A stretch of DNA of 64,000 bases from positions 1,181,001 to 1,245,000 of the forward strand of contig NZ_AP027266.1 of assembly GCF_036322625.1 (NCBI RefSeq), written 5' to 3'. The notes below the pieces were generated by a model that was not told the origin of the DNA, did no database searches, and saw only the letters and a list, made by a program, of their open reading frames with translations. Shown here piece after piece: positions 37,026-46,831 of the stretch. Source of the DNA: Roseicyclus marinus (GTDB lineage: Bacteria > Pseudomonadota > Alphaproteobacteria > Rhodobacterales > Rhodobacteraceae). A program made the translations under genes and the position numbers. How positions within the stretch are numbered: the first letter of the stretch is position 1; each line of letters opens with the position of its first letter.

Positions 37026-38534
37026 ATGCGTCTGTTGGTATTCACTCTTCTTGCCGGGCTGGCAGGCACCACCGCTGCGGTGGCCTGTCCTGCCATGAAC
37101 ATGTCGCAAGGCGCGACCAATCTCGGGGCGGGGCAATTGGCCAGCCCCATGAACGTGATGTTGAGCGCGGGCGGCGAGAACCGTCTTGATCAATGCGGTT
37201 TGGGGATGCTCGGCTTTGGCCAGTTCCGCTCCGCGCCCGATTATTCTTTTGTCGTCGAGGCGGGTTTCCCGCAGGATGTCGTTCTGGCCGTCACTTCCGA
37301 CTGTGATGCGGCGATGCTGGTGAACACGGCCGATGGCCAGTGGCATTTCAACGATGACGCGAACGGCAATCTCGATCCGCGCCTGACGATCCCCGCTGGG
37401 GCCGCGCTCGAGGGGCAGGTCGATGTCTGGCTCGGCACCTTTGCGGGGGGCGATTGCGCCGCCAGCCTGACGCTGGCCCAGGCCGATGCCGCACCGCCCG
37501 TAAGCGCGCCCTCGACCGGTCCGGCACCCGGTGCGAATGTGGCCACGACGATGCCGCCGCCCTTGCCCGGCACGCCTGCGCCGATCGTGCCGCAGCCGCA
37601 GATGCCGCAGACCGTGCAGACCCCGCAGCCGGTGCCCGTGCCGGTGCCGGTTCCCGCGCCGGCCCCGGCCCCGATGCCGGTACCGGTCGCGATCTGCCCC
37701 AACCCCAACATGGTCGGCCCCTCGCTGACGCTTGTCGGCGCGCAGCTGTTGCAGCCGCAGGCCTATATGGCGACGGTGGGCGGGCCGCATGACCTCTCGG
37801 GCTGCCCGGGGATTGACGCCTGGGGCAGCGCGACCGAGGCGCCGAGTTTCACCCTTTACCTGTCGCAGATGGCCGGGTTCCAGCTGACCACGGATATCGC
37901 GTCGGATTGCGATCCCACGCTCTTGATGCGCGACGCCTTTGGCCAGTGGCATTTCAACGACGACACCAATGGTCTGCAGCCGCAGCTCGTGGTGGACGGG
38001 GCGTCCCTGAACGGCAAGGTCGATATCTGGGTTGGCGGTTTCGGGTCCTCGGCCTGCCAGGGCACGATCACCTTCCGCACCGCATCGACCATGCCGCAAG
38101 GCGGGGGGATGATGATGGGCGGCTGCCCGAACCCGTCGATGCAGGGTGTGCCGGTGAGCACGACCGGTTCGGCGCTCTATAGCCCGACAGATTACTTCAC
38201 CACCGCCAGCGGCAGCCAGCAGTTGAGCGCCTGCGGCCTGCCCGTGTTCAGCACCGGCTATTTCAACGCACAGCCCAATTTCAGCTTCTTCCTGTCGGGG
38301 ATGCAGGAATACGGGCGGCTCGAGATCGAGGGCGAGGCCTCGTGCGATACCGTCCTTCTGGTGCGGACGCCGGATGGCCAGTGGTTCCTCGATGACGATT
38401 CGAACGGGAACCTGAACCCGCGGCTGGACCTGACGAACATGTTCATGCTGAACGGTCGCGTCGATGTCTGGGTCGGCAGCTACAGCGGCACGTCCTGCCC
38501 GGCGACGATCGAGCTGGAAACCTGGCACAGCTGA
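37026..38534 (+). CDS. secreted protein with three copies of an Asp/Asn-loop beta domain
   Basis: A 502-residue exported protein. Residues 1-20 (MRLLVFTLLAGLAGTTAAVA) are a clear Sec signal peptide. Three domains of about 110 residues follow, each with paired Cys and the same core: GQWHFNDDANGNLDPRL, GQWHFNDDTNGLQPQL and GQWFLDDDSNGNLNPRL, each then followed by G(Q/K/R)VD(V/I)W(L/V)G and a Cys. Domains 1 and 2 are joined by a Pro-rich linker of about 60 residues (PVPVPVPVPAPAP). The DDxNGN loop suggests calcium binding and the fold suggests a jelly-roll, as in pre-peptidase C-terminal domains; both are inference. No enzyme motif is seen. It has a ribosome site GGAGGAAC and its own terminator. 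Confidence 0.82.
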   Translation: MRLLVFTLLAGLAGTTAAVACPAMNMSQGATNLGAGQLASPMNVMLSAGGENRLDQCGLGMLGFGQFRSAPDYSFVVEAGFPQDVVLAVTSDCDAAMLVNTADGQWHFNDDANGNLDPRLTIPAGAALEGQVDVWLGTFAGGDCAASLTLAQADAAPPVSAPSTGPAPGANVATTMPPPLPGTPAPIVPQPQMPQTVQTPQPVPVPVPVPAPAPAPMPVPVAICPNPNMVGPSLTLVGAQLLQPQAYMATVGGPHDLSGCPGIDAWGSATEAPSFTLYLSQMAGFQLTTDIASDCDPTLLMRDAFGQWHFNDDTNGLQPQLVVDGASLNGKVDIWVGGFGSSACQGTITFRTASTMPQGGGMMMGGCPNPSMQGVPVSTTGSALYSPTDYFTTASGSQQLSACGLPVFSTGYFNAQPNFSFFLSGMQEYGRLEIEGEASCDTVLLVRTPDGQWFLDDDSNGNLNPRLDLTNMFMLNGRVDVWVGSYSGTSCPATIELETWHS

Positions 38535-38557
38535 CAGGCTTTCCCCGCGAGACTGAG

Positions 38558-38590
38558 AAGACCCCCGGCCAGGCCGGGGGTCTTTTCGTT
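38558..38590 (+). terminator. rho-independent terminator after the three-domain secreted protein
   Basis: An 11-bp stem, AAGACCCCCGG with CCGGGGGTCTT, loop CCAGG, followed by TTCGTT; 24 bases after the stop. Confidence 0.85.
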
Positions 38591-38704
38591 TCCGGGTGCA
38601 TCCCGCGCGCCAGCCAGATCAGGCCGGACGACCAACCGGGCCAGCCCCGGAGCGGGGTGAGGGCCGGGCGGCTGGTGCATCAGGCCCAACCCGGGTCGGT
38701 TCCG

Positions 38705-38741
38705 GACAAAGAAACAGGCCGCACCCGGTGGATGCGGCCTG
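38705..38741 (-). terminator. rho-independent terminator of the rpsF-rpsR-rplI operon
   Basis: A 9-bp stem, CAGGCCGCA with TGCGGCCTG (plus-strand reading), loop CCCGGTGGA. On the minus strand it is followed by TTTCTTTG, 25 bases beyond the rplI stop. Confidence 0.7.
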
Positions 38742-38765
38742 AGATTTTCGCGAGCGTCTCGGGGA

Positions 38766-39356
38766 TCAGCCTTCGCGGCTGTCGCCCTCGTCGTCGTTCT
38801 GTGCGCCACCGATATCGTCGAACAATTCGGCGATCTCGAAATCGGCTGCCGCTTCTTCTTCGGCGGCCAGTTCCTGGATCGACTTGCCCGAAGCCTGAAG
38901 CTCGGCTTCTTCGACGGAGCGGGCGACGTTCAGCACGATGGTGACCTCGACCTCGGGATGGAGGACGACGAGCACTTCGTGCAGGCCCAGTTCCTTGATC
39001 GGCTTGGTCATCTGGACCTGGCGACGGTCCACGGTGATGCCGGCCTCGGCCGCGGCATCGGCCGCGTCACGGGGCGTGACCGACCCGTAGAGCGCACCGG
39101 CGTCGGAGGCCGAACGGATGATGACATAGCGCTGGCCGTCCAGACGGGCGGCAAGGGCCTCGGCCTCTTTCTTGGTCTCGAGATTGCGCGCCTCGAGCTG
39201 GGCCTTCTGCGATTCGAAGGCCTTGAGGTTGGCGTCATTGACGCGCAGGGCCTTTTTCTGCGGCAGAAGGTAGTTGCGGGCGTAGCCGTCCTTGACGGTC
39301 ACGACCTCGCCCATCTGGCCCAGCTTGGCCACGCGTTCGAGCAGGATGACTTCCAT
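38766..39356 (-). CDS. rplI: 50S ribosomal protein L9
   Basis: A 196-residue L9. The N-terminal signature [21 protein letters not shown] and [10 protein letters not shown] is intact, the connecting helix and C-terminal domain follow ([13 protein letters not shown]). The C-terminus carries an acidic tail of about 45 residues ([16 protein letters not shown]) beyond the usual 150, a common alphaproteobacterial extension. Third gene of the S6-S18-L9 operon. Confidence 0.96.
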   Translation of the reverse strand: MEVILLERVAKLGQMGEVVTVKDGYARNYLLPQKKALRVNDANLKAFESQKAQLEARNLETKKEAEALAARLDGQRYVIIRSASDAGALYGSVTPRDAADAAAEAGITVDRRQVQMTKPIKELGLHEVLVVLHPEVEVTIVLNVARSVEEAELQASGKSIQELAAEEEAAADFEIAELFDDIGGAQNDDEGDSREG

Positions 39357-39368
39357 CGGATCGTCTCC

Positions 39369-39596
39369 TTACTTCACGGAATAGGGCAGAAGGGCCAGGA
39401 ACCGTGCACGCTTGATGGCCTGGGCCAGTTTGCGTTGGTTCTTGGCACCGACGGCGGTGATGCGGGAGGGGACGATCTTGCCGCGCTCGGAAATGTAGCG
39501 CTGCAACAGGCGAACGTCCTTGTAGTCGATCTTGGGGGCGCCTTCGCCCTCGAACGGATCGGACTTGCGACGACGGAAAAACGGTTTTGCTGCCAT
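39369..39596 (-). CDS. rpsR: 30S ribosomal protein S18
   Basis: A 75-residue S18 with [14 protein letters not shown] at the start and the conserved [20 protein letters not shown] and [20 protein letters not shown]. It binds S6 on the 30S platform. It lies between rpsF (17-base gap) and rplI (12-base gap) on the minus strand. Confidence 0.97.
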   Translation of the reverse strand: MAAKPFFRRRKSDPFEGEGAPKIDYKDVRLLQRYISERGKIVPSRITAVGAKNQRKLAQAIKRARFLALLPYSVK

Positions 39597-39613
39597 TTTC
39601 GTGTTCCTTCCTC

Positions 39614-40027
39614 TCAGCGGCGTTCGCGGCGTTCGCCGCGGTCGCCACGATCACCCCGGTCACCGCGATCGCCGCGGTCACCACGATCCCCGCGGTCGCG
39701 CTCGTCGCGCTTCTGCATCTGGACCGAGGGGCCTTCCTCGTGGGCGTCGACCTTGACGGTCAGGACACGCATGACGTCTTCGTGCAGGCGCATCAGACGC
39801 TCCATCTCCTGCACGGCGGCCGAAGGCGCGTCGGTGCGGATATAGGCGTAATGGCCCTTGCGGTTCTTGTTGATCTTGTAGGCCATCGTCTTGAGGCCCC
39901 AGTATTCGCTTTCGACCACCTTGCCGCCATTGTCCGACAGGACGGTGCCGAAGTGTTCGATCAGGCCCTCGGCCTGCGTGCCGGAAAGGTCCTGGCGCGC
40001 GATCATCACATGCTCGTAGAGAGGCAT
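39614..40027 (-). CDS. rpsF: 30S ribosomal protein S6 with an RGD-repeat tail
   Basis: A 137-residue S6. The body ([20 protein letters not shown] ... [12 protein letters not shown]) is normal; start ATG 40027 is the conserved one, and the upstream ATG at 40096 is rejected. The C-terminus carries a low-complexity tail of about seven Arg-Gly-Asp triplets and an RGERRERR end, encoded by a 9-bp tandem repeat at about 39625-39710. S6 tails vary; E. coli has added glutamates. The basic-acidic tail here may contact rRNA, but its role is unknown. Confidence 0.95.
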   Translation of the reverse strand: MPLYEHVMIARQDLSGTQAEGLIEHFGTVLSDNGGKVVESEYWGLKTMAYKINKNRKGHYAYIRTDAPSAAVQEMERLMRLHEDVMRVLTVKVDAHEEGPSVQMQKRDERDRGDRGDRGDRGDRGDRGDRGERRERR

Positions 40028-40297
40028 GGAAGCTCCAGTTCTGTTACGGGCGTCTTTCAAAGGCCGGGGCATTCGCATCTCCGCCCCCCGGACCACGAGG
40101 TAGATCGCCGATCAGGATGAACTGCGGCGGAGACTGCCGGGCTATAGACGCCGTGGATCAGCGTGGCAAGAGCCGCAGGGCGCAAAACGGGCGGGCGGCA
40201 TCCAAATCTGTCCCAGCAAGCGCCATATTTTCAACAAGCCTGCGGGCCAAGAGCGGGATCAGGACCTGCCCCGATACGCCAAAGGCTCGAAACCCGG

Positions 40298-41152
<855 letters not shown>

Positions 41153-41235
41153 GGCGGTGCGCGGGCCACCCTCCGGCGTTGCGCAAAGGGCGACCATGGG
41201 GTAGCCCGTCCCGACAGGTGACGCTGAGGGACATG

Positions 41236-42180
41236 ATGACGAAAGCCTTTCTCTTCCCCGGACAGGGGGCGCAGACCATCGGCATGGGCCGCGATCTGGC
41301 CGAGGCCTATCCGGCCGCCCGCGAGGTGTTCGACACGGTGGATGCGGCGCTTGGCGAAAAGCTTTCGGCGCTGATCTGGGAGGGGGATCAGGAGACGCTG
41401 ACCCTGACCCGCAATGCCCAGCCCGCCTTGATGGCGACCTCGATGGCGGCCATGGCCGCCCTCAAGGCCGAAGGGGTCGAGGTGACCGAGGCCGCTTTCG
41501 TCGCGGGCCACTCGCTGGGGGAATACACGGCGCTTTGCGCCGCAGGTGCGCTGAGCGTTGCGGATGCAGCCCGGCTTCTGCGCCTGAGGGGGGAGGCGAT
41601 GCAGGCCGCCGTTCCGGCGGGCGAGGGCGCGATGGCCGCGATCCTCGGCCTTGATTTCGCCGCCGTGATGGCAGTCGCCGAAGAGGCGGCGCAAGGCGAG
41701 GTCTGCACCGCCGCCAATGACAACGATCCGGCGCAGGTCGTGATCTCGGGCCATCACGCCGCCGTTCTGCGCGCGGTCGAGATCGCAAAGGCGCATGGGG
41801 CCAAGCGCGCGCTGCTTTTGCCCGTCTCCGCGCCCTTCCATTGCGCGCTGATGCAGCCTGCCGCCGAAGCCATGGCCGAGGCGCTGGCCAATGTCGCGTT
41901 CCACGCGCCCGCCGTGCCGCTGGTGGGCAATGTCACCGCCCAAGCCTCGCGCGATCCCGATGCGATCCGCGCGCGTCTGGTCGATCAGGTCACGGGCCGC
42001 GTGCGTTGGCGCGAAAGCGTGGAATGGATGGCCGCCAATGGCGTGACCGAGACATGGGAAATCGGCGCGGGCAAGGCGCTGAGCGGCATGGTCAAGCGCA
42101 TCGCCCGCGAGGTGGAGACGCGCGGCATCGGCACGGCCGCCGAGGTGCAGGCCGCCGCCGAAAGCTTCAAGAATGCTTAA
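41236..42180 (+). CDS. fabD: malonyl-CoA:ACP transacylase
   Basis: A 314-residue FabD that loads malonyl groups from CoA onto ACP. LFPGQGAQ at 6-13, the nucleophile Ser93 in GHSLGEYTAL, and APFHCALM with the catalytic His are intact. GAGGG lies 5 bases before ATG 41236 (ATG 41233 is also in frame). First gene of a fabD-(unknown)-fabG-acpP-fabF run; overlaps the next gene by 8 bases. Confidence 0.96.
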   Translation: MTKAFLFPGQGAQTIGMGRDLAEAYPAAREVFDTVDAALGEKLSALIWEGDQETLTLTRNAQPALMATSMAAMAALKAEGVEVTEAAFVAGHSLGEYTALCAAGALSVADAARLLRLRGEAMQAAVPAGEGAMAAILGLDFAAVMAVAEEAAQGEVCTAANDNDPAQVVISGHHAAVLRAVEIAKAHGAKRALLLPVSAPFHCALMQPAAEAMAEALANVAFHAPAVPLVGNVTAQASRDPDAIRARLVDQVTGRVRWRESVEWMAANGVTETWEIGAGKALSGMVKRIAREVETRGIGTAAEVQAAAESFKNA

Positions 42181-42742
42181 ACGTCTGGGCCTTGCGCTGG
42201 GTGTGGTCCTTGCGCTGGGCGCGGGGGGCGTGGTGCTGGTGCGCATGATGGACACGGGCGCCACGGCCTTTCGGGTCGAGGGGGCGGTCCTGCACATGTC
42301 CGGCCCGGTCTCGGGGGCGGCGGCGGATCGGCTGGACCGGCTGCTCGAGGAAAACACCGGTCTCACGGTTCTGGCGCTGGGCGATATCCCCGGTGCCGAT
42401 GACGTGAACTGGGTCACCGGCATGGGCCGCTTGATTCGGTCCGCAGGGCTGGAAACGCGGGTCGAGGGGCAGGTGGTCAACGACGCGATCTTCCTGTTTC
42501 TGGGGGGCGCGACGCGCAGCATGGCGGGGGGCGCGCTGGTCTTGCAAAGCGATGCGGCGCAGCGACAGGCGGGCGTGGCCGTCGACCAGAGCACCGCCGC
42601 CGAGGGCGACAGGCTGCGCTATGTCGAGGCCGTGCTGGGCGCGCCCGATTTCGCGGACTTCATGTCCGAAACGCGCGCATCGGGCGCGCAATACATCCTG
42701 ACCGAAGCCGATATCGCGCGCTTTGGTCTGACGCGTAACTGA
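42173..42742 (+). CDS. exported hypothetical protein between fabD and fabG
   Basis: A 189-residue protein with an N-terminal hydrophobic segment (LGLALGVVLALGAGGVVLV) that is a signal peptide or anchor. The rest (VLHMSGPVSGAAADRL, GMGRLIRSAGLETRVEG, DAIFLFLGGATRSMAGGALV, YVEAVLGAPDFADFM) loosely recalls the ClpP/crotonase fold of periplasmic ClpP-like proteins, but no Ser-His-Asp triad can be pointed to. It overlaps fabD and is 18 bases from fabG, so it is in the fatty acid synthesis operon. Function unknown. Confidence 0.7.
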   Translation: MLKRLGLALGVVLALGAGGVVLVRMMDTGATAFRVEGAVLHMSGPVSGAAADRLDRLLEENTGLTVLALGDIPGADDVNWVTGMGRLIRSAGLETRVEGQVVNDAIFLFLGGATRSMAGGALVLQSDAAQRQAGVAVDQSTAAEGDRLRYVEAVLGAPDFADFMSETRASGAQYILTEADIARFGLTRN

Positions 42743-42760
42743 CACGGGAAAGGGGCGGAA

Positions 42761-43498
42761 ATGTTCGACCTGACAGGAAAATCGGCGCTGGTGACGGGCG
42801 CATCGGGCGGGATCGGGGCGTCGATCGCACGGGCGCTGCATGGCGCGGGTGCCACCGTGGCCTTGTCCGGTACGCGGGTGGAACCGCTTCAGGCGCTGGC
42901 CGCCGAGCTGGGCGGGCGGGCGCATGTCCTGCCCTGCAACCTTGGCGATGCCACGGCGGTCGAGGCGCTGCCCAAACAGGCCGTCGAGGCGATGGGCGCG
43001 CTCGATATCCTTGTGAACAATGCGGGCATCACGCGCGACAACCTGTTCATGCGCATGTCCGACGAGGAATGGGCGCAGGTGATCGAGGTCAACCTGACCT
43101 CCACCATGCGGCTGTGCCGGGGTGTTCTGCGCGGCATGATGAAGGCGCGTTGGGGCCGGATCGTGAACATTTCCTCGGTCGTGGGGGCCACGGGCAATCC
43201 CGGTCAGGGCAATTACGCCGCCTCCAAGGCCGGGATGGTCGGCATGTCCAAAAGCCTTGCCTACGAAGTGGCGAGCCGGGGCATCACGGTGAATTGCATC
43301 GCGCCGGGCTTCATCGAGACGGCCATGACCGACAAGCTGAACGAGGATCAGAAGGGCAAGATCCTGTCCCAGATCCCGGCGGGCCGCATGGGCCATGCCG
43401 ACGAGATCGCGGCGGCAGCCCTCTACCTCGCCAGCCCCGAAGCGGGCTATGTCACCGGCACGACCTTGCACGTGAATGGCGGCATGGCGATGATCTGA
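42761..43498 (+). CDS. fabG: 3-oxoacyl-ACP reductase
   Basis: A 245-residue NADPH-dependent SDR reductase of fatty acid elongation. TGASGGIGASIA binds the cofactor, NNAGIT, ISSVVG and the YAASK catalytic motif are present, and the C-terminus GYVTGTTLHVNGGMAMI is typical of FabG. Its place between fabD and acpP supports FabG over other SDR enzymes. Confidence 0.96.
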   Translation: MFDLTGKSALVTGASGGIGASIARALHGAGATVALSGTRVEPLQALAAELGGRAHVLPCNLGDATAVEALPKQAVEAMGALDILVNNAGITRDNLFMRMSDEEWAQVIEVNLTSTMRLCRGVLRGMMKARWGRIVNISSVVGATGNPGQGNYAASKAGMVGMSKSLAYEVASRGITVNCIAPGFIETAMTDKLNEDQKGKILSQIPAGRMGHADEIAAAALYLASPEAGYVTGTTLHVNGGMAMI

Positions 43499-43536
43499 GC
43501 GCCGCGGACGAGCGGGCAAGGGTGACGCGAAGGCCG

Positions 43537-43564
43537 TTGCGCTTGCTTGTTTCTATGCTATAGG
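43537..43564 (+). promoter_or_regulatory. possible acpP promoter
   Basis: TTGCGC (43537) and TATAGG (43559-43564) are 16 bases apart, about 140 bases before the acpP ATG, in the only AT-richer stretch of the fabG-acpP gap. The -35 agrees with consensus only at TTG, so this is tentative. Confidence 0.3.
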
Positions 43565-43700
43565 CGGCGCAGATTTTGCCGGGGGCGTCGCGTTTTCGGC
43601 AGGAGAAGGTCGGGCATGTCGCCCGGCATCCGATGAGCGGCCCGAGAGGCAGAACGCAAACGAAGGCGCCGGATGACGAGCGGGGCCGCAACGAACGAGG

Positions 43701-43940
43701 ATGAAGATGAGCGACATCGCAGAGCGCGTGAAGAAGATCGTGGTTGAGCACCTGAGCGTGGAAGAGGACAAGGTGACGGAGAACGCTTCGTTCATCGACG
43801 ACCTCGGCGCGGATTCGCTCGACACGGTCGAGCTGGTCATGGCTTTCGAAGAAGAGTTCGGCATCGAGATTCCCGATGACGCCGCCGAGACGATCCAGAC
43901 CTTCGGCGACGCCGTGAAGTTCATCAAGGACGCGCAGTAA
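43701..43940 (+). CDS. acpP: acyl carrier protein
   Basis: A 79-residue acidic ACP that carries growing acyl chains on a phosphopantetheine attached to Ser37 in GADSLDTVE. Sequence is highly typical ([16 protein letters not shown]). It stands alone between a 200-bp upstream gap, likely with its own promoter, and a terminator. Confidence 0.98.
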   Translation: MKMSDIAERVKKIVVEHLSVEEDKVTENASFIDDLGADSLDTVELVMAFEEEFGIEIPDDAAETIQTFGDAVKFIKDAQ

Positions 43941-43967
43941 TCGCGCATCCGGTGACGGTATCGGGCG

Positions 43968-44000
43968 CGGCCCTCGCAGCGATGCGGGGGCCGTTTCCAT
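43968..44000 (+). terminator. rho-independent terminator after acpP
   Basis: A 10-bp stem, CGGCCCTCGC with GCGGGGGCCG (one T-G pair), loop AGCGAT, followed by TTTCCATT; 27 bases after the stop. It would let acpP be expressed above its neighbours. Confidence 0.75.
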
Positions 44001-44112
44001 TCGGGCCAAGCGGTGATCTGCCGGTGCTGCGGGCCGGAGGGATTGCGCAAGGCGCGCCCTGCGCGGTATCAGAACGGCCAGGGCAAGACCTGTGACGAAG
44101 GGGCTGGGCAGC

Positions 44113-45369
44113 ATGCGGCGAGTGGTTGTGACGGGGCTGGGGTTGGTGACGCCCTTGGCCTCCGGGGTGGAAAAGACCTGGGAACGGCTGTTGGCCGGGC
44201 AATCGGGCGCGGGCACGATCACGCGCTTTGACGCCAGCCACCTGGCCACGACCTATGCCTGCGAGGTGCCCTTGGGCGACGGCAGCGACGGGACCTTCAA
44301 CCCCGACGACTGGATGGAGCCCAAGGAACGGCGCAAGGTCGATGATTTCATCCTCTACGGGATGGCCGCCGCCGTGCAGGCCGTCGAGGATTCGGGCTGG
44401 ATGCCCGAGGGCACCGAGGATCGCGAGCGCACGGGCGTTCTGATCGGGTCGGGGATCGGGGGGCTGTCCTCCATCGCCGACACCTCGATCACGCTCAAGG
44501 AAAAGGGACCGCGGCGGGTTTCGCCCTTCTTCGTTCCGGGCGCGCTGATCAACCTGATATCGGGCCAGGTGTCGATCCGCTACGGGTTCAAGGGACCCAA
44601 CCACGCGGTCGTCACCGCCTGTTCGACGGGCGCGCATGCCATCGGCGATGCGGCGCGGCTGATCCAGTGGGGCGATGCCGAGGTGATGATCGCGGGCGGC
44701 GCGGAAAGCCCGATCTGCGAGATCGGGATCGCGGGGTTCAACGCCTGCAAGGCGCTGTCCACCAAGCGGGGCCACGAGCCGCAAAAGGCGAGCCGCCCCT
44801 GGGATGCCGACAGCGACGGCTTCGTCATGGGCGAGGGCGCGGGCGTTGTCGTGCTCGAGGAATACGAACACGCCATGGCGCGCGGGGCCAAGATCTATGC
44901 CGAGATCCTGGGCTATGGTCTGTCGGGCGATGCCTATCACATCACCGCGCCGCCGCCCGATCACGAGGGTGCGGAACGCGCGATGCGCGCGGCGTTGAAG
45001 CGGGCGGGGCTGGAGCCGTCGCACGTGGATTACGTGAATGCGCATGGCACATCGACCATGGCCGATACGATCGAGCTGGGCGCGGTCGAGCGTCTGATGG
45101 GCGATCACGCGGCCAAGGTGTTGATGTCATCGACAAAATCGGCGACCGGGCATTTGCTGGGCGCGGCCGGTGCGATCGAGGCGATCTTTTCGATCCTTGC
45201 GATCCGCGACCAGATCGCGCCGCCGACCATCAACCTCGACAACGTGGCGGCCGAGACCGCGATCAACCTGTGCGCCAATGCTGCGCAGAAGGGTGAGATC
45301 AACGTGGTGCAGTCCAATTCCTTCGGCTTTGGCGGAACCAATGCCTGTCTGATCATGGGGCGGGTGTAA
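44113..45369 (+). CDS. fabF: beta-ketoacyl-ACP synthase II
   Basis: A 418-residue condensing enzyme that elongates acyl-ACP with malonyl-ACP. The Cys-His-His triad is complete: Cys170 in TACSTGAH, His in VNAHGTST and His in KSATGHLLGA. The GFGGTNA loop near the C-terminus is intact. ATG 44113 gives the family start MRRVVVTGLG; a GTG at 44092 would add seven residues. mltG follows after 7 bases. Confidence 0.96.
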   Translation: MRRVVVTGLGLVTPLASGVEKTWERLLAGQSGAGTITRFDASHLATTYACEVPLGDGSDGTFNPDDWMEPKERRKVDDFILYGMAAAVQAVEDSGWMPEGTEDRERTGVLIGSGIGGLSSIADTSITLKEKGPRRVSPFFVPGALINLISGQVSIRYGFKGPNHAVVTACSTGAHAIGDAARLIQWGDAEVMIAGGAESPICEIGIAGFNACKALSTKRGHEPQKASRPWDADSDGFVMGEGAGVVVLEEYEHAMARGAKIYAEILGYGLSGDAYHITAPPPDHEGAERAMRAALKRAGLEPSHVDYVNAHGTSTMADTIELGAVERLMGDHAAKVLMSSTKSATGHLLGAAGAIEAIFSILAIRDQIAPPTINLDNVAAETAINLCANAAQKGEINVVQSNSFGFGGTNACLIMGRV

Positions 45370-45376
45370 ACGGTTC

Positions 45377-46540
45377 ATGTGGAAGAGTGTCGCCGCCAAT
45401 GGCATGAGCTTTCTGATCGTCCTCTTCATCGCGCTGGCGGGCGCGATCGCCTGGGGGCAGAGAGAGTTTCGGGCGGCGGGTCCTTTGGCGGAGCCGGTGT
45501 TTTTCGAAGTGCCACGCGGCGCGAGTCTGCGCCGGGTTTCCGAGGATCTTGAAGAGCTTGGCGCGGTTTCTTCATCCATCCTTTTTCGGCTGGGCGCGGA
45601 ATATTCCGGCATGGCCGAACAGCTGCGCTTCGGCAGCTACGAGATCCCGGCGGGTGCCTCCATGGAGGAGGTGCTGGAGATCGTGACGGCGGGCGGGCCG
45701 TCGCAGTTCCGCTATACGGCGACCTATGTCCTGCAGCTGGCGGGCACCGGCGAGTTGCGCTTGCGCGAGCGGGTTCCGGGGACGGGTGAGGTCGTGGAAC
45801 TGGCTGATTTCGCTTATGAAAACGGCATACCCGAGGTCTACGCGGAGCTTGTCGACAGCGGCACGCCGATTGCCTATCGCGTCTCGGTTCCCGAGGGTCT
45901 GACATCCTGGCAGATCGTCGAAGGCTTGCGGATGGCGGATTTCCTGTCGGGAGAGATCGCGGAAATTCCGCCCGAAGGCATGCTGGCGCCCGATACGTTC
46001 GAGGTGCGGAGGGGACAGGACCGTCAGGAAATCATCGACCAGATGATTGAAAACCAAGAACAAATTCTGGCCGACGCCTGGGCGAACCGGCAAGATGGGC
46101 TGCCGTTGGCAAGCCCGGAAGAGGTCTTGATCCTGGCCTCCATCATCGAGAAGGAAACGAGCGTTCCCGATGAGCGGCGGATGGTGTCGAGCGTGTTCGT
46201 GAACCGGCTGAACCGGGGCATGCGTTTGCAGACCGATCCGACGGTGATCTATGGCATCACCGAGGGGCGCGGCGTGCTGGGGCGGGGGATCCGGGCGAGT
46301 GAGCTTCGGGCGGAAACCCCTTGGAATACTTATGTAATCGACGGGTTGCCGCCGACGCCCATCGCCAATCCGGGGCGGGCCGCGATCGAGGCGGCGGTGA
46401 ACCCGGACGGGAGCCCCTATATCTTTTTCGTGGCGGATGGGACGGGCGGACATGCCTTTGCCGAGACGCTGGAAGAGCACAACCGGAACGTCGCGGTCTG
46501 GCGGCGGATCGAGGCGGAGCGCGAGGCGCAGCGCCAGTGA
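45377..46540 (+). CDS. mltG: endolytic peptidoglycan transglycosylase MltG
   Basis: A 387-residue MltG (YceG-like) protein, anchored by one N-terminal helix (FLIVLFIALAGAIAWG), with a LysM-like domain (about 40-100) and a catalytic domain carrying ASIIEKET at 254-261 with the catalytic Glu, then PTVIYGI and TPWNTYVIDGLPPTPIANPG. It cleaves nascent glycan strands and sets their length. It is usual for mltG to stand between fabF and the GTA cluster in this family. Two short AT-rich spots (46030-46070 and 46318-46345) occur in the gene. Confidence 0.95.
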   Translation: MWKSVAANGMSFLIVLFIALAGAIAWGQREFRAAGPLAEPVFFEVPRGASLRRVSEDLEELGAVSSSILFRLGAEYSGMAEQLRFGSYEIPAGASMEEVLEIVTAGGPSQFRYTATYVLQLAGTGELRLRERVPGTGEVVELADFAYENGIPEVYAELVDSGTPIAYRVSVPEGLTSWQIVEGLRMADFLSGEIAEIPPEGMLAPDTFEVRRGQDRQEIIDQMIENQEQILADAWANRQDGLPLASPEEVLILASIIEKETSVPDERRMVSSVFVNRLNRGMRLQTDPTVIYGITEGRGVLGRGIRASELRAETPWNTYVIDGLPPTPIANPGRAAIEAAVNPDGSPYIFFVADGTGGHAFAETLEEHNRNVAVWRRIEAEREAQRQ

Positions 46541-46691
46541 GGCAATGGTTAAGGAAGGCTTGACGATCCGGCCCCTTTCTTGCCGGTTCGTTAACGCGGG
46601 AAAAACCCGTTAACCATTTGTAAAGAAAAAACTTCTTGACCCCGCGAGCGCTCCATGGCATCTCATGGGGCATGCTGGAATACATGGGTCG

Positions 46692-46726
46692 ACGGCCTCG
46701 GGATTAGCCCCGGTGGCCGTTTTTTC
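46692..46726 (+). terminator. strong rho-independent terminator between mltG and the GTA cluster
   Basis: The stem is ACGGCC and CGGG on one side and CCCG and GGCCGT on the other, loop about ATTAGC, followed by six Ts (46720-46725 or so). It is 150 bases after the mltG stop and 105 before g1, so it could end mltG transcription, attenuate the GTA operon, or end a small RNA. Confidence 0.75.
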
Positions 46727-46745
46727 ATGCGTTGCCGGGTGAGAC

Positions 46746-46760
46746 CCGTCCGCCGGACGG
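46746..46760. promoter_or_regulatory. 15-bp palindrome upstream of GTA g1
   Basis: CCGTCCG-C-CGGACGG is a perfect 7-bp dyad around one base, 71 bp before the g1 ATG and just after the terminator. It could be an operator for a GTA regulator or an RNA hairpin. No protein is assigned. Confidence 0.35.
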
Positions 46761-46831
46761 TAAACGCCCCGCGCGGCCTGCCCATGTGCTGCTCGTGCCC
46801 GGGAGTTTTTTTGGGACACGGGATTTGTTCG

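Noticed and set aside
46636-46664. TTGACC as the -35 of a GTA or small-RNA promoter
   Set aside because: No acceptable -10 hexamer is found 16-18 bases downstream (CATCTC), so the call is not supported.
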